Source: Pseudopedobacter sp045629485 (GTDB lineage: Bacteria; Bacteroidota; Bacteroidia; Sphingobacteriales; Sphingobacteriaceae). From it: a stretch of DNA of 57,198 nt. A model generated the notes under the pieces. That model had not been told where the DNA came from. It saw nothing but the letters and a program-made list of their open reading frames with translations, and did not search any database. Shown in pieces: positions 27,055 to 35,589 of the stretch (position 1 is its first letter; every line of letters begins with the position of its first letter). The DNA lies in assembly GCA_045629485.1 (NCBI GenBank), contig JAZQRF010000272.1:1-57198 (forward strand), written 5' to 3'. A program made the translations under genes and the position numbers.

Positions 27055-28834
27055 ATTTTTTCTTTTGTTGTTTAATTTGCTCTTGTTGTCTCATCATATC
27101 CTCCAGTTTTTTCTGGAATCCACCCTTTTTCTTGCTTTCAGGTTTTTTCTTGTTTTCCTGAATTTGAGCATGGATTTTATCGTCATCAACAAATCTCCTG
27201 ATTAATATTTGCTGTGCAAAAGTTAGTATGTTCGCACAGAAATAGTAGTAGTTTAATCCGGCAGGATAACTGTTTAATACACCAAAGAATATAATGGGTG
27301 TAATGTATCCAATGTATTTCATTTGTCCCTGTACGCCCGAAACCTGGTTGTTAAAGTAGGTGTAAATTAATGTCGATAAAGTCATTAATAAACACATTAA
27401 ACTGATGTGGTTCCAGCCTAAAAGTGGGATAGGAGCAAACTTGAAAATTTCATCATCATAAGTAGAAAGATCAGACATCCACAGGAAACTTTCGTGTCTT
27501 AACTCGAAAAGGTTAGGGAAAAAGTAAAAGAAAGCCAATATAAATGGCATTTGGAAAAGTAGAGGTAAGCATCCGCCTAAAGGATTTACTCCGGCCTTTT
27601 TGTAAAGCTTAAGGTATTCCTGTTGTACTAACGTTTGGTTTTCTTCTCCTACTCGTTTCTTTATTTCATCCATCTCAGGCTTCAACACTTTCATCTTAGC
27701 CATCGAAAGATAAGACTTATAAGTAAATGGGAACAGAACCAATTTTAAGATTACTGTAAGTAGCAGGATAATTAATCCATAATTCAGATTAAAGCTTTCG
27801 AAGAAATTGAAAACTGGTAAAACAAGGTAACGATTGATCCATTTTAAGGGACCCCAGCCCATTTTAACCTGTTGTTCTAACTCATGACCCTGATCTTTTA
27901 ACTGGCTGAACTTATTAGAACCAAAATAAAATTCCATGCTATAATTATTTACAGCCTGGTTGGCATAAGGAAGATTTAATTTGGCTTGGTAGTCTTTAAC
28001 CACGGTGTTAGAAGGAGAGGTCTTCACATCGATCTTCCCTTTATTAAAACCGTCTTTAGAAATCAATGCGGCAGAAAAGAAATGTTGTTTAAAAGAGACC
28101 CATTCTATTTTTTCCTCTTCGAAGGTCTTTTCTTCCGATTCTGATTCACTTAAATAATCTACATCCCCATCTTTAACTTTGTAGTAGGTAGTAGAGTACA
28201 TTCTTTCGTTGGTAAGGTCTTTTTCCTGGGGTTGTAGTTGACTTTGCCAGTTCAATACCAAATCTGTTGTAGAATTATGGATTTTATTTTGGTATCCGTT
28301 AATAGAAATGTTAAAACCAACTTTGTTGCTACCTTCTTTTAAAGAATAGGTATAATCTATAAAAGAACCATCAGCATTAGCTAACCGCATACTTAATTGT
28401 CCGGGAGTAGAATCAGTCGCGGTAAAAAAAGCAGTATTGGTATTGATGTTTTCTGTAAGGCTGGCGAACTCGAGACCAAAATTATTCTTGTTATTAAAAA
28501 GAGTTACTGGTTTACCAATGAAGTTGGTTTCTCCTTTGATTTCTACACTAACGATTTTTCCACCAACATTAGAAATGAATATCTTTATTTTATCATTTTC
28601 TAATACACTAATTTCTTCTTTATTAACAATAGTTTTATTTGCAGTGTCCTGAACGATTGCTGCAGCTTTTGGAGTTGCAGCCTGTTTTTGTACGCTAGTT
28701 TTGGAAGATGAAGCTATAGAGTCCTGTAGGAGTTGTTCTCTTTTAATTTCTTCTTCAGATGGCTTTAAAAGAAATGTAGAGCCAACTAAAATTACTAAAA
28801 TCAGGAATAGTCCTGTAAACGTATTTCTATCCAT
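27053..28834 (-). CDS. yidC: Membrane protein insertase YidC
   Basis: A 593-residue YidC/Oxa1-family insertase with the Gram-negative layout. It has an N-terminal membrane anchor (FTGLFLILVILVGSTFLL), a large periplasmic beta-rich domain (about 60-345) and five C-terminal helices. These contain the conserved KAGVNPLGGCLPLLFQMPF and, after it, NYYYFCANILTFAQQ. The C-terminus is a Lys/Gln-rich tail (ending KQQKKK), which in this family contacts ribosomes. YidC inserts and folds inner-membrane proteins with or without SecYEG. It lies 22 bp downstream of pyrG in the same direction, an arrangement I recall from related Bacteroidota, so the two are likely co-transcribed. Confidence 0.97.
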   Translation of the reverse strand: MDRNTFTGLFLILVILVGSTFLLKPSEEEIKREQLLQDSIASSSKTSVQKQAATPKAAAIVQDTANKTIVNKEEISVLENDKIKIFISNVGGKIVSVEIKGETNFIGKPVTLFNNKNNFGLEFASLTENINTNTAFFTATDSTPGQLSMRLANADGSFIDYTYSLKEGSNKVGFNISINGYQNKIHNSTTDLVLNWQSQLQPQEKDLTNERMYSTTYYKVKDGDVDYLSESESEEKTFEEEKIEWVSFKQHFFSAALISKDGFNKGKIDVKTSPSNTVVKDYQAKLNLPYANQAVNNYSMEFYFGSNKFSQLKDQGHELEQQVKMGWGPLKWINRYLVLPVFNFFESFNLNYGLIILLLTVILKLVLFPFTYKSYLSMAKMKVLKPEMDEIKKRVGEENQTLVQQEYLKLYKKAGVNPLGGCLPLLFQMPFILAFFYFFPNLFELRHESFLWMSDLSTYDDEIFKFAPIPLLGWNHISLMCLLMTLSTLIYTYFNNQVSGVQGQMKYIGYITPIIFFGVLNSYPAGLNYYYFCANILTFAQQILIRRFVDDDKIHAQIQENKKKPESKKKGGFQKKLEDMMRQQEQIKQQKKK

Positions 28835-28856
28835 TATATATTATTAAAACGTTTTC

Positions 28857-30470
28857 TTAATTCTTCTTTTTTGAGTGTTCTAACGAAGCGGCCACAAACT
28901 TAACAAAAAGTGGGTGAGGATTCGCTACCGTTGATTTTAATTCTGGGTGAAACTGCGAAGCAACAAAGTATGGATGGCTTTTTAATTCAATTATTTCCAC
29001 CAGATTATTATCCGGGTTAATACCAGAAGCAATCATTCCTGCTTCTTCAAACTGCTCTAAAAAAGCGTTATTAAATTCATAACGATGTCTGTGGCGCTCA
29101 GAGATTTTAGATTTCCCATAAATACTGAATGCTTTTGTTCCTTTTTTAATCTCACATGGAGAAGCTCCTAATCTCATGGTTCCCCCTTTTAGGGTAATGT
29201 TTTTTTGCTCTTCCATCATAGAAATTACAGCGAAATCTGTACTTTCGTCCATTTCTGTACTGTGTGCATCTTTCATTCCCAACACACTTCTAGCAAATTC
29301 TATTACGGCACATTGCATCCCTAAACATATTCCAAAGAAAGGAATATTATTTTCTCTGATGAATTTTATAGCTGTAATTTTGCCCTCAATTCCTCTGGCT
29401 CCAAAACCTGGTGCAACCAATACACCGTCTAGTTTTCCTAATTTAGCTCTTACATTTTCGTCTGTTAAGCTTTCGGATGGTATACATTCTACACGAACTT
29501 TACATTCGTTTTGCGCTCCCGCATGAATAAAAGATTCTGTAATAGATTTATAGGCATCAGGCAATTCAACATATTTACCCACTAAACCAATTTTAACTTC
29601 AGAGGTAGGATTTTTTAAACGGCCTAAAAAGTCTTTCCATAAATCAAGGTTAGGCTCGTTTTTTAGAGGTAATTTAAGTTTTGCTAAAACAGTACGGTCT
29701 AGTTGTTCTTTTAGCATTAATAAAGGTACGTCATAAATGGTGCTGGCATCTATAGATTCTACAACAGCATTTAAATTAACATTACAAAACTGGGCTATTT
29801 TTTTTCTTAAATCGTGTCCTAAATGATGTTCTGTTCTGCAAACTAAAATATCTGGCTGGATACCATACTCAAGCAACATTTTAACGGAGTGTTGGGTAGG
29901 TTTGGTTTTTAACTCGCCGGCAGCAGCTAAAAATGGCACTAAAGTTAGATGAATCACAATTGCGTTGTTAGATCCTTCTTCCCATTTAAATTGTCTAACA
30001 GCCTCTATATAAGGTAAAGATTCAATATCACCTACTGTACCGCCTAATTCTGTAATTACAATATCGTAATCGCCTGTTCCGCCAAGCAAACGCATATTGT
30101 ACTTAATTTCATCTGTGATATGAGGAATAACCTGTACAGTTTTACCCAAAAATTCTCCCTGTCTTTCTTTATTTATTACATTTTGATAGATTCTGCCTGT
30201 TGTAATGTTATTTGCTTGTGAAGTTGGAATATTCAAAAACCGCTCGTAATGCCCAAGGTCAAGATCTGTTTCTGCACCATCTTCTGTTACAAAACATTCT
30301 CCATGCTCGTAGGGATTTAATGTTCCCGGATCGATATTGATATATGGATCGAATTTCTGAATGGTTACACTGTAACCTCTTGCCTGTAAAAGTTTAGCTA
30401 ATGATGCGGAAATAATACCTTTCCCTAAAGACGATGTAACGCCTCCCGTAACAAAAATATACTTAGTCAT
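28857..30470 (-). CDS. pyrG: CTP synthase
   Basis: A 537-residue CTP synthase, which makes CTP from UTP, ATP and glutamine in pyrimidine nucleotide synthesis. The N-terminal synthetase domain starts KYIFVTGGVTSSLGKG (P-loop) and continues with KFDPYINIDPGTLNPYEHGE and ETDLDLGHYERF. The C-terminal class-I glutamine amidotransferase domain has FFGICLGMQ with the nucleophilic Cys near residue 380, and a late FHPEL triad His/Glu. Length and motifs match the bacterial enzyme without gaps. A perfect -7 element lies 68 bp upstream, and yidC follows in the same transcription unit. Confidence 0.98.
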   Translation of the reverse strand: MTKYIFVTGGVTSSLGKGIISASLAKLLQARGYSVTIQKFDPYINIDPGTLNPYEHGECFVTEDGAETDLDLGHYERFLNIPTSQANNITTGRIYQNVINKERQGEFLGKTVQVIPHITDEIKYNMRLLGGTGDYDIVITELGGTVGDIESLPYIEAVRQFKWEEGSNNAIVIHLTLVPFLAAAGELKTKPTQHSVKMLLEYGIQPDILVCRTEHHLGHDLRKKIAQFCNVNLNAVVESIDASTIYDVPLLMLKEQLDRTVLAKLKLPLKNEPNLDLWKDFLGRLKNPTSEVKIGLVGKYVELPDAYKSITESFIHAGAQNECKVRVECIPSESLTDENVRAKLGKLDGVLVAPGFGARGIEGKITAIKFIRENNIPFFGICLGMQCAVIEFARSVLGMKDAHSTEMDESTDFAVISMMEEQKNITLKGGTMRLGASPCEIKKGTKAFSIYGKSKISERHRHRYEFNNAFLEQFEEAGMIASGINPDNNLVEIIELKSHPYFVASQFHPELKSTVANPHPLFVKFVAASLEHSKKKN

Positions 30471-30537
30471 GTTGGATTATTATGAGATCTAGAAAATCAT
30501 CTTAAAATGGGTAATTCTAATCTCTTTGTACGGGGTT

Positions 30538-30545
30538 CAAAAGTA
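30538..30545 (-). promoter_or_regulatory. -7 element TACTTTTG upstream of pyrG
   Basis: On the minus strand this is a perfect TAnnTTTG match, 68 bp before the pyrG ATG. That implies a leader of roughly 60 nt. No clear -33 partner is visible. Confidence 0.55.
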
Positions 30546-30720
30546 AGTTTTTTTTCTGAGTTTAATTTGATATTTTATTAAAATCACATCATTTTGATAA
30601 ACAATAATCATAATTTATTCGTTACTTAATCTATTTTTGAAAAAAAAATCTGATTATCAATTGTTTAGTAATTATTGTATTAATTTACACTACTTTTTGC
30701 TAACTTGTGTTAATTTGTAC

Positions 30721-30728
30721 TAATTTTG
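30721..30728 (+). promoter_or_regulatory. -7 element TAATTTTG upstream of the 146-residue protein gene
   Basis: A perfect TAnnTTTG match 17 bp before the ATG. A TTTG that could serve as the -33 element lies about 21 bp further upstream, at 30696-30699. Confidence 0.55.
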
Positions 30729-30745
30729 ATTTGAAATAAAAAGCG

Positions 30746-31186
30746 ATGAACCATATATTTAGAAATTTACTCGTCCGGTATCAAAATTATCTCCTGGAGT
30801 TTTACCAGCTGATTGAAGATAAAAATATAATCGATCAGAAAGATCAGGTTACAGCCGATAATATTAAAAAGTTTCTGGAAAATATTCCGGAATTTGAAAC
30901 CACATTTGAAATCAATTACGCTCTTCTAAAAAAGACTGGTGAATTAACCGTTACCTGGAGCGTAAATATTAATGATGAAGGTTTTAGTATTCGTTCTTTT
31001 TCTTTAGATGATTATTTAGAGGAAGTAGACGAGTGGTATTTTCATTATCATGATATTACCCAGGAATACGAAGGGAATTTATTTACTGATGGCGATTGGG
31101 ATCTGTTTTTAGAAGAAATAGCAGAGGTTGATGATGTGAACGGAGAAACTATTTCTTATGAACTCGTATATAAGGTTGGAGGATAA
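30746..31186 (+). CDS. Conserved-looking acidic protein of unknown function
   Basis: A 146-residue soluble protein without signal peptide or membrane segment. The N-terminal third is helical and basic-neutral (RNLLVRYQNYLLEFYQLIED). The rest is rich in Asp, Glu, Trp and Tyr (DDYLEEVDEWYFHYHDI, TDGDWDLFLEE). I do not recognise a domain. It is a single-gene unit: a good -7 element precedes it and a strong hairpin follows. Its neighbour pyrG is divergent. The well-formed expression signals argue that it is a real gene. Confidence 0.7.
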   Translation: MNHIFRNLLVRYQNYLLEFYQLIEDKNIIDQKDQVTADNIKKFLENIPEFETTFEINYALLKKTGELTVTWSVNINDEGFSIRSFSLDDYLEEVDEWYFHYHDITQEYEGNLFTDGDWDLFLEEIAEVDDVNGETISYELVYKVGG

Positions 31187-31207
31187 CCTAATATGCCATT
31201 GTAGTTA

Positions 31208-31250
31208 AAGAAGAGGCTGAATAATAGAAAATTCTATATTCAGCCTCTTT
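31208..31250 (+). terminator. Long hairpin terminator
   Basis: Left arm AAGAGGCTGAAT with extension, right arm ATTCAGCCTCTT, then a short T-run. It lies about 22 bp after the stop of the 146-residue protein gene, and the stem is long and almost perfect. Confidence 0.8.
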
Positions 31251-31415
31251 AGTTTATATTACTTAACTTTTCTTATCACTCTTTCAACAACTCATCGTTA
31301 AAGGTCATCTGTTAAAATTAAAGCAGAAAAATATCTAGATCATCTAAATTTTTGCATAAGAATTGTTCTACCTGTTTTAAGAATAAATCTATTCATCTAT
31401 CTAAAATGTAATATT

Positions 31416-31649
31416 ATGGAAAAGCAAAATGAATTTGAAAACCAGGAGTTGAAGCAGCAAAATGCTATACTTAATGAACATGAAACCGAAAAGACAGGAA
31501 ATAATGTTTTTGAGGAAGCAGGCGAAGAAGACGAGGATATGGGTCAGCTTAATGAAGGTGATAACCGCTTTATGGATAACGAAGAAGAAATCGATGATCC
31601 TTTAGAGCAGGAGGATTTTGAGGAAATAGACGAAGATGATGATGCTTGA
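31416..31649 (+). CDS. Small highly acidic protein of unknown function
   Basis: A 77-residue protein in which I count 32 Asp/Glu residues. It has a Gln/Asn-rich N-terminus (QELKQQNAILNEHETE) and an almost purely acidic C-terminus (EEIDEDDDA). No signal peptide, cysteine or hydrophobic core is seen, so it is probably intrinsically disordered. I recognise no family. It could bind basic proteins or metal ions, but nothing in the sequence proves this. It has its own terminator, which supports a real expressed gene. Confidence 0.6.
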   Translation: MEKQNEFENQELKQQNAILNEHETEKTGNNVFEEAGEEDEDMGQLNEGDNRFMDNEEEIDDPLEQEDFEEIDEDDDA

Positions 31650-31668
31650 TTTTTTTCGTGTAGAAACT

Positions 31669-31709
31669 AAAGGGATGGGCGGATTTATAATCCGTTTATC
31701 CCTTTAATT
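31669..31709. terminator. Bidirectional terminator between convergent genes
   Basis: Outer stem AAAGGGAT (31669-31676) / ATCCCTTT (31698-31705) and inner stem CGGATT / AATCCG, followed by T-rich sequence on both strands. It separates the acidic-protein gene from the convergent DUF1810 gene. Confidence 0.75.
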
Positions 31710-31719
31710 TTGCTACCGT

Positions 31720-32148
31720 TCATGATTGTAAAAGACGAAGAGTGGCTTCATCTTTTTGACCCTTAAAAACCTTGTCAATAACCTGTTGGAAAACAGGATG
31801 GGTGCCATTAAGGATTGAGAACAGTGTCATGCAGGACCGGAGTTTTTGCGCATCCACAGGTCCGAAAATTTTAATAGGATCTTTTTCTGCAAGGGCTAGT
31901 AACTCCTTACTTATTTCAATTAATCTGTCGCCAAGAATTTGATGTTTTAAGTATTGATCGGCTTCTTTTTTATTGCTGATCCCGAAAAATCTGGAAGTTT
32001 CGCTAGAGCCAAGTCCTTTAAGTTGGGGGAATATATACCACATCCAGTGCCCCACTTTTTTTCCTTTTCTTATTTCACCCAAAGCAGCTAAATAAGTATC
32101 CTCTTGAGCTTCAAGAAAACGTGACAGGGTAAGTTCATCGGCATCCAT
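31720..32148 (-). CDS. DUF1810 family protein
   Basis: A 142-residue protein with the features of DUF1810. The N-terminus reads LSRFLEAQEDTYLAALGEIRKGKK, directly followed by GHWMWYIFPQLKGLG and the helical segment SRFFGISNKKEADQYL. A C-terminal helical part contains RSCMTLFSIL and a final FKGQKDEATL. The length is typical. The biochemical role of the family is not established, and I do not assign one. It lies 23 bp downstream of the next gene in the same direction, so the two may share a transcript. Confidence 0.85.
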   Translation of the reverse strand: MDADELTLSRFLEAQEDTYLAALGEIRKGKKVGHWMWYIFPQLKGLGSSETSRFFGISNKKEADQYLKHQILGDRLIEISKELLALAEKDPIKIFGPVDAQKLRSCMTLFSILNGTHPVFQQVIDKVFKGQKDEATLRLLQS

Positions 32149-32171
32149 TAATAAAGAGGATTTATTTAAAC

Positions 32172-32429
32172 TTATAAATAATAACCGTCAATCTCTGCAC
32201 CTATCCTTGCGACAAGGTCGCTTTCTATGTCTCCATCAATCAAATTCCAGTCTCCTGATTCTTCGTTATGTGCAACATTCCCTATATTTTCGTCTCCTCT
32301 TTTGATGTTAAAAGCGTTTTCCGTTCTTCCCGTAATTTTATAAGGAATAACTGTCAATGATTCTTGTCTTCCGTCTATGTTTACATTTATTGTGAAAGTT
32401 TCCTTTTCCATAATTAGTTGTTTTTTCAT
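32172..32429 (-). CDS. Small hypothetical protein
   Basis: An 85-residue soluble protein. The first ATG gives MKKQLIMEKETF; the ATG seven codons later (32411), preceded by A-rich sequence, is an equally good start and would give 79 residues. The pattern is mainly beta (FTINVNIDGRQESLTVIPY, then GDWNLIDGDIESDL), without cysteine or membrane segment. I do not recognise a family. It is upstream of the DUF1810 gene in the same direction. Confidence 0.6.
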   Translation of the reverse strand: MKKQLIMEKETFTINVNIDGRQESLTVIPYKITGRTENAFNIKRGDENIGNVAHNEESGDWNLIDGDIESDLVARIGAEIDGYYL

Positions 32430-32523
32430 TTATAACAGTACCAGGCAAGTTTTGGTTTTCCAAACCGTTGCGAAAATATTTCTTAAAGATTTAGTATGTT
32501 AATTTCTAAGTATATATAAGGGC

Positions 32524-32555
32524 TAAAAAGCCGCTCAATAATTTATTGAACGGCT
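32524..32555 (-). terminator. Hairpin downstream of the cupin gene
   Basis: A 13-bp stem with one mismatch (32529-32541 with 32543-32555; arm AGCCGCTCAATAA on the plus strand). It is followed on the minus strand by a T-run. It is 163 bp beyond the cupin stop, so the transcript would have a long 3' end. Confidence 0.55.
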
Positions 32556-32717
32556 CTGATGCTGATTACAATGTATTGTGCTGAAGGGTAGCAGTGGTAT
32601 TTAAATACTAAATTAAACTCTTATTAGTTGCAGGTCAATACCCTAATTTGGGTATTTTGTTAACTGCTAGATGTTTAAACTCAAAAGTTTAATACATAAC
32701 TCAAATTTAGCTTTTAC

Positions 32718-33215
32718 TTAAAATGTAAATGTATGTCCATATAACGGATCTTGTTCTGGTACAGGTACAGCATCTACTTTTTCCCGGACTCGATCTGGCC
32801 TGGGGTCAGACAAGCTAATCAGGTCAGGTTCAGTTCCATTTGGATACGCACCCACAACAGCAAAGTCTGGCGAGTGTTGCAAAGAAATATGACCTGTACC
32901 AGCTGGAAGAATAATCACATCTCCGGGAATAACGCTTATTTTTTTACCATTTTCACCACCAAGCTGAAGCAGCGCTTCTCCGGCATACACTCCCAGAACT
33001 TCGTGAGTGTTGGTATGGTAATGATGGTAATCATAAACTCTCCACCGAAAAGCATTCAGCCACTGGTTCTTTGCAAAGCATGCTTCCAGCCAGTCTGCTT
33101 TTTTCTTTTCAGATTGTTCTTTGTCGAAATCGTGGTGGTAAAACACTACGGGGTATTTGCTGTTAGGTATAATTCCGTCATCATCCAGATAGGTTATCCT
33201 GCGAGAGTTTTTCAT
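32718..33215 (-). CDS. Cupin-domain protein (YjlB-like)
   Basis: I use the ATG at 33215 (MKNSRRITYLDDDG) because the upstream in-frame extension is not conserved-looking. The 165-residue product contains one cupin barrel. Motif 1 is the His-rich YHHYHTNTHEVLGVYAGEA, motif 2 is GDVIILPAGTGHISL. The order of segments (VVFYHHDFDKE before, PDLISLSDPRPDRVREKV after) resembles the YjlB group of Bacillus and others. The His/Glu set predicts a bound metal. Substrate and role are unknown. Confidence 0.8.
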   Translation of the reverse strand: MKNSRRITYLDDDGIIPNSKYPVVFYHHDFDKEQSEKKKADWLEACFAKNQWLNAFRWRVYDYHHYHTNTHEVLGVYAGEALLQLGGENGKKISVIPGDVIILPAGTGHISLQHSPDFAVVGAYPNGTEPDLISLSDPRPDRVREKVDAVPVPEQDPLYGHTFTF

Positions 33216-33314
33216 TATTACTATTTTTGGTAAAAGAACAAGAGGGGAGAGATTAAAGTTTTTTATTGTTTGCACAACTTTATTTGTACTGCCGAAGAGA
33301 AATTATGAAAATAT

Positions 33315-34430
33315 TTAATAAGCTCCGTCAAACAGATTAAGTTGCCCTCCGGGATTAGTATTTATCAAAGCCTGTACTTTATCGAAATTTGAAATAGAAA
33401 TGCCCAGTAACCTTACCTGCTGTCCTTCTTTGAAAGTACTGTTTAAAATTTCTACGGCTATAGCAGCAATACTTTCTCTGCTGCTTATTGGTGATGCGAG
33501 AGAGCGGTTGCGGGTAATTTGCTTAAAGTCACTATACTTTATTTTTAATGTAAGGGTACGTCCTCTAAGCTGACTTTTCTTTAATCGTTCGTATACCAGT
33601 TCCGCAATACGTTGCAGTTCGGTTTCCATCTCTTCCAGGGTACAAAGGTCACGGGCAAAAGTATCTTCTGCTGCCAGCGATTTACGTTCTCGATGTGGTT
33701 GTACCTCCCGGTGATCTATCCCCCTCACAATGCGGTAATAAAAGCTTCCGGATTTACCAAAATGGCTAACCAGTTCCTTTTCCGGGAGTTTTTTCAGGTC
33801 GGCACCACAAAATAGGCCCATAGCTTTCATTTTTGCGGCAGTAACCTTACCTACACCAAAGAATTTTTCTACAGGCAATTGTTCCATAAAAGCTTCTATA
33901 GCAGAGGGTCCAATAAATTTTAGTCCATCAGGTTTATTAATATCAGATGCAATCTTTGCAACAAATTTATTTACCGATATTCCTGCAGATGCTGTTAACT
34001 GTAACTCTTCCTTAATTGCAGCTTTAATTTGTTCGGCTATGGTGATAGCCGAGCCTATTTGTAGCTTATCCTCAGTTACATCAAGATAAGCTTCGTCTAG
34101 AGATAAAGGTTCTATCAGGTCTGTATACCGGCTAAAAATCTCTCTAATCTTAGCCGATACTTCTTTGTAGGCCTCGAATCTTGGTCTTACGAACACTGCA
34201 TGGGGGCACAGTTGCAAGGCCTGTTTAGAAGACATGGCCGAGCGTATCCCGTATTGCCGGGCCTCATAACTAGCGGTAGCTACCACACCACCACGTCCTT
34301 CCGGCAGCCCGCCGACTACAAGAGGCTTTCCCCGGTATTCCGGATAGTCACGCTGCTCTACAGAGGCATAAAAGGCATCCATATCTATATGGATGATCTT
34401 TCGCAGGTGGTTGGGAGCAAGGCTTTCCAT
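33315..34430 (-). CDS. dinB: DNA polymerase IV (Y-family)
   Basis: A 371-residue Y-family polymerase that copies past damaged bases. The catalytic start IIHIDMDAFYASVEQRD (about 12-28) and the second acidic motif SLDEAYLDVT supply the metal ligands. Also present are VATASYEARQYGIRSAM and the helix-hairpin-helix region (FFGVGKVTAAKM). The C-terminus ends with QLNLFD, the canonical sliding-clamp binding motif. Length is typical. A perfect -7 element ends only 5 bp before the ATG, so the mRNA may be almost leaderless. I see no LexA-type site that I can name with confidence. Confidence 0.96.
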   Translation of the reverse strand: MESLAPNHLRKIIHIDMDAFYASVEQRDYPEYRGKPLVVGGLPEGRGGVVATASYEARQYGIRSAMSSKQALQLCPHAVFVRPRFEAYKEVSAKIREIFSRYTDLIEPLSLDEAYLDVTEDKLQIGSAITIAEQIKAAIKEELQLTASAGISVNKFVAKIASDINKPDGLKFIGPSAIEAFMEQLPVEKFFGVGKVTAAKMKAMGLFCGADLKKLPEKELVSHFGKSGSFYYRIVRGIDHREVQPHRERKSLAAEDTFARDLCTLEEMETELQRIAELVYERLKKSQLRGRTLTLKIKYSDFKQITRNRSLASPISSRESIAAIAVEILNSTFKEGQQVRLLGISISNFDKVQALINTNPGGQLNLFDGAY

Positions 34431-34434
34431 TATT

Positions 34435-34442
34435 CAAATATA
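34435..34442 (-). promoter_or_regulatory. -7 element TATATTTG directly upstream of dinB
   Basis: A perfect TAnnTTTG on the minus strand, with the same eight bases as the element before the TolC-like gene. Transcription would begin at or next to the A of the dinB start codon. Confidence 0.5.
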
Positions 34443-34615
34443 AACAATAGCTAAGATTAGTCGGGAAGTAATGGGGATGAATCCTAATGCTAACCGCTTA
34501 ATGTTTCCTTATAGCTATGTTTTATCCTTTTGGTATCTTTCTTGATAGAAGTGTAGAACCTATAAATAAAGATCTGATAAGAACTTATTACTTCAAGGGT
34601 CTTCTACATAAAAAC

Positions 34616-34969
34616 ATGCTTAAGAAAATTTTAATACTTGACGACGACCAGGATATGTTACAAATGTTGCAAGATGTGCTCTCCGGAGAAGGACACCTGG
34701 TTAGTGGATACAGTTATACTGATAATATTTTTAAACTCATTGAGCAGGTAAGACCTGATCTCCTGATCGTTGATTACCTCATCAATGGACTAAATGGGGG
34801 AGAGATTTGTTCTGCAGTAAAAAGAAATCCAATTACTGCTAGCTTGCCTGTAATGATATTAACAGGTTATGATAGGGTGATTAAATCTTTGGGAGATTAC
34901 AGTGCCAACCGGATCATTTACAAACCTTTTGATTTAAAAATGTTATTAAATGCTGTTAGAGAGCTGTAA
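34616..34969 (+). CDS. Single-domain response regulator
   Basis: The start is placed at the ATG at 34616 (MLKKILILDDDQD), because receiver domains begin there and the 33 codons upstream are not conserved-looking. The 117-residue product is a receiver domain only: the acidic pocket (ILDDDQ), the phospho-acceptor Asp in LLIVDYLING, Thr in MILTGYD and Lys in IYKPFD. No output domain is present. It is alone between dinB and the SnoaL-like gene and lies about 3 kb from the multi-PAS kinase at 35590-38121, a possible but unproven partner. Confidence 0.85.
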   Translation: MLKKILILDDDQDMLQMLQDVLSGEGHLVSGYSYTDNIFKLIEQVRPDLLIVDYLINGLNGGEICSAVKRNPITASLPVMILTGYDRVIKSLGDYSANRIIYKPFDLKMLLNAVREL

Positions 34970-35102
34970 ATATTTTTATTTAAATGGAGATTTATGAAAT
35001 AACTCTTAATCTTCCACGATCCCTATGGATAAGAGTTCAGCTTCATGTTTTAAGTCTGATTCTTGTCATCAATAAATCTACGAAACATAAATAAATATTA
35101 TA

Positions 35103-35444
35103 ATGTCTAATAAAGAAATACTCCAACAAGCAAATGCGGCTGTTAGTCGTGGCGATTATGAAGGCTTTCTCTCTTTTTGTACAGAAGATACCGAATGGTC
35201 ATTTATTGGCGATAGAACACTAAAGGGCAAAGAAGCGGTAAAAGAATATATGGAGAATACATACCTGGAGCCTCCCAAATTTATAGTGGAATGTTTAATT
35301 GCCGAAGGGGATTTTGTAACTGCGCTGGGCAAGATCAGCCTTGTAGACGAGGATGGCCTGCCCATCCATTATTCTTATTGCGACGTCTGGAAATTCCGTG
35401 AAGGAAAGCTGTTCGAATTAAAGGCTTTTGTAATTGAAGATTAA
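35103..35444 (+). CDS. SnoaL-like / NTF2-fold protein
   Basis: A 113-residue protein of the SnoaL-like (NTF2-like) superfamily. It has an N-terminal helix (EILQQANAAVSRGDYEGFLSF), then CTEDTEWSFIGDRTLKGKEAV and the beta strands ending in YCDVWKFREGKLFELKAF. The closed cone fold of this superfamily serves as an enzyme or ligand-binding scaffold. In this generic subgroup the substrate is unknown. It has its own strong terminator. No neighbouring gene suggests a pathway. Confidence 0.8.
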   Translation: MSNKEILQQANAAVSRGDYEGFLSFCTEDTEWSFIGDRTLKGKEAVKEYMENTYLEPPKFIVECLIAEGDFVTALGKISLVDEDGLPIHYSYCDVWKFREGKLFELKAFVIED

Positions 35445-35474
35445 GAGGATATATCAATCATTGCTTTCCTGAAC

Positions 35475-35520
35475 AATACAACAGAACAGCTCCAACTAGT
35501 AAAGCTGCTGTTGTATTTTT
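35475..35520 (+). terminator. Rho-independent terminator
   Basis: Stem AATACAACAG (35475-35484) / CTGTTGTATT (35508-35517), extended inward by CAGCT / AGCTG, with a T-run behind it. It ends the SnoaL-like gene unit and separates it from the convergent histidine kinase gene. Confidence 0.85.
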
Positions 35521-35589
35521 ATCCGGAGCTAATAATGTTTTCTTAAAATTAAAGAGTATGGCTGCAAACAAGGGAGTTAATTTCCTGCT

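Noticed and set aside
29176..29526. 116-codon frame antisense to pyrG
   Set aside because: Ser/Pro-rich composition follows from the reverse strand of a conserved gene; no start signal or domain is visible.
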